From NCBI GenBank assembly GCA_023450745.1, contig JAEXGR010000076.1:1-19725 (forward strand): a stretch of DNA of 19,725 nucleotides. The letters run 5' to 3'. The translations under genes and the position numbers were made by a program. Within the stretch, counting starts at the first letter, position 1. Each line of letters opens with the position of its first letter. Below are positions 14,778-19,725 of this stretch, piece after piece. This stretch comes from Synergistota bacterium (GTDB taxonomy: Bacteria > Synergistota > Synergistia > Synergistales > Synergistaceae). The notes beneath the pieces are model-generated. The model did not search any database and had not been told where the DNA came from. It worked only from the letters and a program-made list of their open reading frames with translations.

Positions 14778-15551
14778 ATGGTGGGAGCGGAAAGGCTTAC
14801 GGATTTAAGGGGTAAGGTCGCCGTCGTCACGGGGGCGGCTGCGGGCATTGGAAAAGCCTCGGCGCGGATGCTTGCGGAGGCGGGCGCGGCGGTCGCGCTG
14901 CTTGATATAAACTACGAGGCGGCGGCGCGCTCTGCGGCGGAGATCGCTGCGGACTGCGGCGTTCAGGCAAAGGCCTATCGCTGCGACGTCCTTGCCGAGC
15001 TGGACAGCATGGCCGCCGTCGAAGAGGCGGCGCGCGATTTCGGCGCGCTCAACATTCTTGTCAACAATACGGGAGGCGGCGGCGGAGGGAGAGAGCGTTT
15101 TGAGGCGCTGACCGGCGACTACGTGGCCAAAATATTCAACCTCAACGTCTACAGCATCTTCAGGTTTTCCCGCTTCTGCCTTCCTTATATGGTCCGTTCC
15201 GGGTATGGCTCTATCGTCAACGTCAGCTCCATGGCGAGCGTCATGAGCGGCGCCAATATGTCTGTCTACAGCGCCTCGAAGGCCGCCGTTAACGCGCTGA
15301 CGCGCCAGATGGCGATCGACGTCGCTCCCGTCAGAGTGAACGCCGTGGCTCCCGGCGCGATAAAGACCGACGCGCTTGCCAGCGTGCTCACCGATGAAAT
15401 GGAGCGGGCGATGCTTGCCTCGACGCCTCTCCAGAGGCTTGGCGTGCCTGAGGATATCGCCTCGGCGGTACTCTTCTTCGCTTCACCGATGTCATCCTGG
15501 GTCTCGGGGCAGACGCTGATCGTCTCCGGCGGCGGAACGCAGCTGCTGTAA
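14778..15551 (+). CDS. Short-chain dehydrogenase, 7alpha-hydroxysteroid dehydrogenase-like
   Basis: The 257-residue protein is a classical SDR. TGAAAGIG (18-25) binds the cofactor, Asp43 after the second strand favours NAD over NADP, and Asn123, Ser151, Tyr164 and Lys168 form the catalytic set. From family knowledge the C-terminal part closely follows E. coli 7alpha-hydroxysteroid dehydrogenase (HdhA): GAIKTDAL, STPLQRLG, a SWVSGQ segment and VSGGG. A glycine run follows NNTG (96-99), as it follows NNAG there. Such enzymes oxidise the 7alpha-hydroxyl of primary bile acids. A different alcohol or 3-oxoacyl substrate cannot be excluded, so I give no symbol. Threonine in NNTG replaces the usual alanine. 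A ribosome binding site (GGGAG) lies ten bases before the ATG, behind a good promoter. The TPR cassette follows after 56 bases with no terminator. Confidence 0.85.
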   Translation: MVGAERLTDLRGKVAVVTGAAAGIGKASARMLAEAGAAVALLDINYEAAARSAAEIAADCGVQAKAYRCDVLAELDSMAAVEEAARDFGALNILVNNTGGGGGGRERFEALTGDYVAKIFNLNVYSIFRFSRFCLPYMVRSGYGSIVNVSSMASVMSGANMSVYSASKAAVNALTRQMAIDVAPVRVNAVAPGAIKTDALASVLTDEMERAMLASTPLQRLGVPEDIASAVLFFASPMSSWVSGQTLIVSGGGTQLL

Positions 15552-15607
15552 CGGCGGCGGCTCTCATACACGCGGGGCCAGCAGTTTTGGAGAAGGGCGG
15601 TGGCCGG

Positions 15608-16468
15608 ATGGAAATAGACGAGGTGCTGCGGCGGTTTGAATCCATGCTCTCCCGGGGAATGGTGAATGAGGCGGGACGATACCTGGAAGATATGGCCGCT
15701 AAAAGCGAAAGCGCAGGCGACCGCCTGACGGCGGCCTCCTGCTTCAACGAGCTGACAGGCTTCTGGCGCGTCTGCGGCCGGGAAGAAAAAAGCTGTGCCG
15801 CGGCGGAGCGCGCCCTTGCGCTGCTTGCAGAGAGCGGCTGCGGTGACGGCATCGATTACGCGACTGCTATGCTGAACTATGCAACGGCCAAAGCGGCTTT
15901 TACGCGGATACCGGAGGCGCTGCGGCTCTACCGCCGCGTCGAGGCGCGTTACCGCGAGCTGCTGCCCGCCGTTGATTACCGTTGGGCGAGCCTTTATAAC
16001 AACATGGCGCAGGCCTTGCTCAAGTCGGGCAACCGTAAAGAGGCGGCGGACTGCTTTGAAAAATCCCTGCGTCTGCTTGAGCAGATGGAAGGGGTCGACT
16101 CCGAGACCGCGACCTGCAATACCAATATAGCCTTCTGCCTGCTGGCGGAAAACCGGAAAAGCGAGGCGGGCGAGCGCCTTGAGCGGGCGGAGGCCATCTT
16201 CCGCTCTCTGCCTGGCGACCCTCACTACGACAGCGTGCTATCCTGCCGGGGCCAGCTTCAGTATATGGAGGGGCAATATGCCGAATCAGCCGAATGTTAC
16301 CGGCGGTTGGCGGAAAATATTGAAAAACGCTTCGGACGCAATTTGAACTACGCGACGGCCTGCCGCAACTGCGCGAAGGCCTGCGCCGCCGCGGGGTTAG
16401 GCGCGGAGGCGGAGCGATACCGCCGGTTGGCGGAGTCCGCCGGCAGGCATGAGAATGAAGGGGGATAA
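15608..16468 (+). CDS. TPR protein, first gene of the DUF4037/DUF4125 cassette
   Basis: The 286-residue protein is built of TPR-like helix pairs. After an N-terminal helical part (about 1-80) come about five repeats of roughly 40 residues (about 83-121, 123-162, 164-203, 206-243 and 246-280). Recurring positions include DYATAMLNYA, YNNMAQALLKSG and YATACRNCAKACAAAG. The spacing resembles kinesin-light-chain-type TPRs, which bind peptides or proteins. There is no signal peptide or enzyme motif. I chose the ATG at 15608 with AAGGGCGG about seven bases upstream; the TTG at 15587 lacks a site. The stop is two bases before the next start, so it is coupled to the nucleotidyltransferase-fold gene. 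A scaffold or sensor role is an inference. Confidence 0.8.
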   Translation: MEIDEVLRRFESMLSRGMVNEAGRYLEDMAAKSESAGDRLTAASCFNELTGFWRVCGREEKSCAAAERALALLAESGCGDGIDYATAMLNYATAKAAFTRIPEALRLYRRVEARYRELLPAVDYRWASLYNNMAQALLKSGNRKEAADCFEKSLRLLEQMEGVDSETATCNTNIAFCLLAENRKSEAGERLERAEAIFRSLPGDPHYDSVLSCRGQLQYMEGQYAESAECYRRLAENIEKRFGRNLNYATACRNCAKACAAAGLGAEAERYRRLAESAGRHENEGG

Positions 16469-16470
16469 AC

Positions 16471-17385
16471 ATGCGGGGGCTGGATTTATGCCGGCAATTT
16501 TATCTTCAGTGTGCGGCGCCGCTGTTGGAGCGGCGTTTGGGCGCAAGGGCGCGCCGCGTCGCCGCCGGCCTCGCGGGGCAGGGCTCCGATTGCTTGGGCT
16601 TTGACGACGAACTGTCGCGGGATCATGATTTTGGCCCTGGGGTCTGCCTATGGCTGACTGATGAAGACTACGAGGCCTTCGGCGGCGAGCTGCGGCGCTT
16701 ATACGAGGAGCTGCCGGAACAGTTCTGCGGCTGCGTCCGCAACACGACGCCGCAGGGCGCGGAGCGGGTCGGCGTGATGCGTATCGGACAATTTTACGCG
16801 CAGTATACCGGCTGCCGCGATATTCCGTCAGGCGACTCTGCCTGGCTGCGGATACCGGAGCATCTTCTTGCCGCCGCCACCAGCGGCGAAGTCTTCCGCG
16901 ACGACCTGGGGGAATTCAGCCGTATCAGGAACGGCCTGCTTCCCTGCTACCCTGACGAGGTGCGCCTGAAAAAACTGGCGGCGCGGGTCTTCGTAATGGC
17001 GCAGGCGGGGCAATATAACTATGGCAGAATCATGAAACGCGACGACGCGGTGGCGGCCTCGCTTGCCTTGAGCGAGTTTGCCAAAGCCGCTCTTTCCGCG
17101 CTGCATCTGCTTAATCGAAGCTATGCGCCCTACTATAAATGGGCTTTCCGCAGCGCGCTCCGCCTGCCGCTTCTTTGCGACGCCGCCCGAGAGCTTGAGG
17201 CCCTCTATCGTCCAGGCGCCGACCGCGAGGCGCTGATCGAATCAATTTGCGCCAGCGTCGTCGAAGCTCTGAAAAAAGAGGGGCTGTCATCGTCGCCGGA
17301 CACCTTCCTGGTCGCGCACGCGGAGGAGATAATGCGCCGCATCAAGAGCGATTATCTGAGAAATCTGAGCGTTATGGCGGGGTAG
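16471..17385 (+). CDS. DUF4037 protein with nucleotidyltransferase-type active site
   Basis: The 304-residue protein matches my knowledge of DUF4037. Near the N-terminus, GSD at 38-40 and RDHDF at 50-54 reproduce the polymerase-beta-type nucleotidyltransferase signature: a Gly-Ser followed by a D-x-D pair, here Asp51 and Asp53. The C-terminal half is helical, with LNRSYAPYYKW (214-224), as in antibiotic nucleotidyltransferases and MNT/HEPN-type proteins. Catalysis of nucleotide transfer to a protein, RNA or small molecule is plausible, but the substrate is unknown. The ATG has AAGGGGG about six bases upstream and lies two bases after the TPR gene; the next gene begins one base after its stop. 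No characterised member is known to me. Confidence 0.75.
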   Translation: MRGLDLCRQFYLQCAAPLLERRLGARARRVAAGLAGQGSDCLGFDDELSRDHDFGPGVCLWLTDEDYEAFGGELRRLYEELPEQFCGCVRNTTPQGAERVGVMRIGQFYAQYTGCRDIPSGDSAWLRIPEHLLAAATSGEVFRDDLGEFSRIRNGLLPCYPDEVRLKKLAARVFVMAQAGQYNYGRIMKRDDAVAASLALSEFAKAALSALHLLNRSYAPYYKWAFRSALRLPLLCDAARELEALYRPGADREALIESICASVVEALKKEGLSSSPDTFLVAHAEEIMRRIKSDYLRNLSVMAG

Positions 17386-17386
17386 A

Positions 17387-18019
17387 ATGATGGAAAAGAC
17401 GATCGAAACAATCATAGAGCTTGAATGGCGCTTTTTTGACCTTGTGCAGAACGAGGGCGGGCGGGCCTCGTGTCAGGACGACTGGAAGACCTTCCGCATC
17501 ATGCGCGGCAGTCAGTTTATGGCCTGGAGTCAGCCGCTGCTGGAAAGCTGGTACAAAGACCTGTTACGGGCGCGGTCAGAGGGACGCAATCCGCTGACGG
17601 AAAAGTACGGCTACATGATGTGCGTCGCCGACCCGCGGGCGAACCGCGAAATGATGGATCGCCTGCCGCCGGTTTCCGAAGAGAAAAAATCCCTAAGCCG
17701 GAAGATCGTGGACCGGCTCGTGCAACAGAACGCCGCCTTCGCCAGGCGCTACCCGCTCGTCGCCGGACACGCCCGTCCGCTGCGTACCGCGGACGAGGGC
17801 GCCGGGACGATGACCTCGATGGAGACCTACCAGCTGGGGGAACTCTGGACCTATTCGCAGAGGACGCTTATATTGCTCGACGAACATTTGGTGCGGCTAG
17901 CGGGAGAGGGCGTAAACTACGCGGAGCTGGTGGTCCGCAACAGCCTTATTCAAAGAGGCTTTGCCGGCCTTGAAGATGCGGAGGCCTTTCTTGCGGCCAG
18001 GCAAAGCGGAGAAGGCTAG
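17387..18019 (+). CDS. DUF4125 family protein
   Basis: The 210-residue protein has the conserved blocks I associate with DUF4125: NEGGRASCQDD (22-32), TFRIMRGSQFMAW (35-47), PPVSEEK (94-100), GHARPLRTADE (127-137) and ETYQLGELWTYS (146-157). It is predicted soluble, largely helical and without a signal peptide. The invariant-looking Arg, Cys, Asp, His and Glu residues could form an active or binding site, but no function is established. Two in-frame ATGs lie at 17387 and 17390; the first is one base after the upstream stop. This coupling implies a joint role with the DUF4037 and TPR proteins. No clean T-run terminator follows. The MATE gene converges from the other strand. Confidence 0.8.
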   Translation: MMEKTIETIIELEWRFFDLVQNEGGRASCQDDWKTFRIMRGSQFMAWSQPLLESWYKDLLRARSEGRNPLTEKYGYMMCVADPRANREMMDRLPPVSEEKKSLSRKIVDRLVQQNAAFARRYPLVAGHARPLRTADEGAGTMTSMETYQLGELWTYSQRTLILLDEHLVRLAGEGVNYAELVVRNSLIQRGFAGLEDAEAFLAARQSGEG

Positions 18020-18074
18020 GCAAAAATAGCCGAATCGGAAATACAGGCGGTCAGCCGGCCCGCTTCGCGCGGCG

Positions 18075-19481
18075 CTACTTTTCTTTGTTTTCGCCGGCGC
18101 GCAGAGCGCGAGACAGCAAAATTTCCCGCTTAAGCTTCCGAAAAGAGGCATAGAATAATGATACGGTGGTGCAGACAGCGATCATATCGGCTGCGGGTTC
18201 CGCAAGAAATACGGCAAGGACCTTATTGCCGAACAGGCGCGGCAGGATGTATATAAGCGGTATCAGCAGAAAAACTTTGCGCAGCAGGGCAAGAAACAAA
18301 GAGGTTCTGCCGTTCCCCAAAGCGATGAACGTCTGCTGGCAGGCGATCTGCGCTCCGAAGATCAGGGAGGCGGCCATGTAGACCCTTATGTAGCGAAGGC
18401 AATATTCCGTCAGCGCGGCGTCTTTGGTAAAAATAGCGATGAAGACCGTCGGCGTGAACATGCAGAGCGCCCAGATCAGAGCGGAGTAGCCGAGACAGGC
18501 GCGGAGAAGGACGCGGAAGGCGGCGCTGACCCGTTCGATCTTGCCCGCGCCGTAATTAAAGCTGATGACGGGCTGCGCCCCCTGCGTCATTCCCTGCAGC
18601 GGCAGCATGGAAAACTGCATTACGCTGCCCTGGATGGTCATCGCCCCCACGGCGAGATCGCCGCCGTACTTCAGTAGCGACGTGTTGAAGCAGATGTTTA
18701 AAATGCTCTCGGTAGACTGCATGACGAAGGGCGCCGCGCCCAGCGCCAGCGCCGGCATCAAAATCTCTTTTTTCGGTTTCATGCAGCGGACCCTTATATT
18801 CAGATAGCTTCTCTTCGAGGTGAGAAAGAGCACCACCCAAGCGGCGGAGATCCCCTGGGAAATGATCGTGGCTAAGGCGGCTCCCGTAACTCCCATGCGG
18901 AGGCCGAACATCAGTATCGGGTCGAGAATGATGTTGCACACCGCCCCGATAAGCACGGAAAGCATGCCGGTCTTGGCGTATCCCTGCGCGTTGATGAAGG
19001 CGTTCAGACCGAGGGAAAGCTGGACAAAGACGGTGCCCAGCGAATAGACCCGCATGTAGCTCCAGCCATACTCCACAGTGGCGTCGCTTGCGCCGAACAT
19101 CATGAGTATCTGCCTGCCGTAGAGCAGAAAACCGGCCGTCAGCAGAAGCGAAGCGGTGAGCAGCGCCGTCGTGCAGTTGCCGAGAATGAGCTCGGCCTTT
19201 TCTTTGTCTCCCCGGCCGAGCATGATAGAGGCCCTTGGAGCGCCTCCCATGCTGACCAGCGCGGCAAAGGCGGAGATGGCGGTGATGGCGGGAAAAGTGA
19301 CGCCGACGCCGGTGAGGGCGCTTGCGCCGACGCCAGGCAGGTGGCCGATGTACATCCGGTCCACCATGTTGTACAGCACGTTGATGATCTGAGCCGTGAC
19401 CGCTGGCAGCGAGAGCCGAAAGAGCAGGCGTCCGACGCCGCCAGTCCCCAGATCTACTTTTTTCGTCGCGTCTTTCTTCAT
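18075..19481 (-). CDS. MATE-family multidrug/sodium efflux transporter
   Basis: MATE proteins export drugs or other organic molecules in exchange for sodium ions or protons. The 468-residue protein has about twelve hydrophobic segments in two related halves. The first half opens LLFRLSLPAVTAQIINVLYNMVDRMYIGH, the usual MATE beginning; NAFINAQGYAKTGM and GAQPVISFNYGAGK are further signatures, one per half. I chose the ATG at 19481. The frame extends 23 codons further upstream, but those residues are hydrophilic and not family-like. The nearest purine-rich site (AAGGAA) is about 14 bases away, so translation start is only moderately certain. I see no clear promoter between it and the tRNA terminator. 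The substrate cannot be told from sequence. Confidence 0.92.
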   Translation of the reverse strand: MKKDATKKVDLGTGGVGRLLFRLSLPAVTAQIINVLYNMVDRMYIGHLPGVGASALTGVGVTFPAITAISAFAALVSMGGAPRASIMLGRGDKEKAELILGNCTTALLTASLLLTAGFLLYGRQILMMFGASDATVEYGWSYMRVYSLGTVFVQLSLGLNAFINAQGYAKTGMLSVLIGAVCNIILDPILMFGLRMGVTGAALATIISQGISAAWVVLFLTSKRSYLNIRVRCMKPKKEILMPALALGAAPFVMQSTESILNICFNTSLLKYGGDLAVGAMTIQGSVMQFSMLPLQGMTQGAQPVISFNYGAGKIERVSAAFRVLLRACLGYSALIWALCMFTPTVFIAIFTKDAALTEYCLRYIRVYMAASLIFGAQIACQQTFIALGNGRTSLFLALLRKVFLLIPLIYILPRLFGNKVLAVFLAEPAADMIAVCTTVSLFYASFRKLKREILLSRALRAGENKEK

Positions 19482-19553
19482 TATGAATAATACCGTTCCT
19501 TCTTGCTGAGCTTTTTTGCCGCCGCCAAGGGCCGTGCCAGAGACGGGCAAATG

Positions 19554-19587
19554 AAAAAGGGCTTTCGAGACACTCCCGAAAGCCCTT
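19554..19587 (-). terminator. Intrinsic terminator of the tRNA transcript
   Basis: Arms 19557-19567 and 19577-19587 form a perfect 11-bp stem (AAGGGCTTTCG) around a 9-base loop. On the minus strand the stem runs into five T's. It lies 15 bases after the tRNA-Arg 3' end and therefore ends the tRNA transcript. Confidence 0.85.
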
Positions 19588-19602
19588 AATATTGCTTGAA
19601 AA

Positions 19603-19679
19603 TGGCGCGCCGGACAAGATTTGAACTCGTAACCTTCGGATCCGTAGTCCGATGCTCTATCCAGTTGAGCTACCGGCGC
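19603..19679 (-). tRNA. tRNA-Arg (anticodon ACG)
   Basis: The 77-base minus-strand sequence folds as a tRNA. Acceptor arm GCGCCGG pairs with CCGGCGC, followed by discriminator G and an encoded CCA. The D-arm is GCTCAACTGGATAGAGC, the anticodon stem TCGGA/TCCGA surrounds the loop CTACGGA, and the T-loop is TTCAAAT. The anticodon ACG reads arginine CGN codons, with A34 normally deaminated to inosine. Confidence 0.95.
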
Positions 19680-19693
19680 GTTTGGCGTTTTTA

Positions 19694-19725
19694 TGGCGGT
19701 GAGGCAGGGATTTGAACCCTGGAGG
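19694..19725 (-). tRNA. 3' end of a second tRNA, possibly tRNA-Ser (partial)
   Basis: On the minus strand the last 32 bases give a T-arm (CAGGG, loop TTCAAAT, CCCTG), acceptor strand CCTCACC, discriminator G and CCA. The anticodon lies outside the window. The CCTCACCG end and the CCTC just before the T-arm suggest a serine tRNA with a long variable arm. It is 14 bases upstream of tRNA-Arg and probably co-transcribed. Confidence 0.8.

Noticed and set aside
13607..14848. Long minus-strand open frame (413 codons) opposite the chaperone gene
   Set aside because: Antisense to a gene with clear promoter, start and terminator; it also runs through the terminator hairpin.
18020..18074. Terminator between DUF4125 and the MATE gene
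   Set aside because: A GC-rich imperfect hairpin can be drawn near 18053-18073, but it has mismatches and the following T-rich run belongs to MATE coding sequence; not strong enough to list.
19482..19556. Promoter for the MATE gene
   Set aside because: TATTAT lies only about ten bases before the ATG and no matching -35 is found at a workable distance.
18556..19617. Minus-strand frame of 353 codons overlapping the MATE gene
   Set aside because: It is a frame-shifted reading of the same strand: His/Arg-rich with no membrane segments, whereas the MATE frame shows all family signatures.

Overview
The window looks like chromosomal DNA from a member of the Synergistota, close to the gut genera Cloacibacillus or Synergistes. 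This is an inference. It rests on high-GC coding DNA, an S-layer-homology (SLH) remnant of the type common in that phylum, a SurA/PpiD-like secreted chaperone that implies a diderm envelope, a Gram-positive-style nusA-infB gene order, and a hydroxysteroid-dehydrogenase-like enzyme suggestive of a gut habitat. No 16S gene or other decisive marker is present.

Positions 1-1257 are decayed and AT-rich. There is a 5'-truncated SLH gene on the minus strand, an AT-rich stretch with a perfect 13-bp hairpin, an AlbA_2-type (Schlafen-like) gene broken by a frameshift and cut off by repeats, and a cluster of palindromic repeats containing two diverged copies in opposite orientation.

Positions 1258-5379 hold a compact carbon monoxide unit: an Rrf2-family regulator with a cysteine cluster, a divergent CooS carbon monoxide dehydrogenase, a CooF ferredoxin with four [4Fe-4S] motifs, and an FAD/NAD oxidoreductase. 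Electrons from CO would plausibly pass CooS to CooF to the flavoprotein and on to NAD(H). No nickel-insertion gene (cooC), hydrogenase or acetyl-CoA synthase is present.

Positions 5415-13463 are a translation and RNA housekeeping operon: rimP, nusA, ylxR (rnpM), ylxQ, infB, ylxP, rbfA, a DHH phosphoesterase, truB and ribF. It starts at a clear promoter followed by a leader hairpin just before rimP. Most genes overlap or nearly abut.

Positions 13460-18019 hold a SurA/PpiD-like chaperone with its own promoter and terminator. Next comes a second promoter driving a 7alpha-hydroxysteroid-dehydrogenase-like enzyme, followed by an uncharacterised three-gene cassette: a TPR protein, a DUF4037 nucleotidyltransferase-fold protein and a DUF4125 protein. 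This cassette is the best candidate for an undescribed system.

On the minus strand, 18075-19725 carry a MATE-family efflux pump, a terminator, tRNA-Arg(ACG) and the 3' end of a second, probably serine, tRNA.
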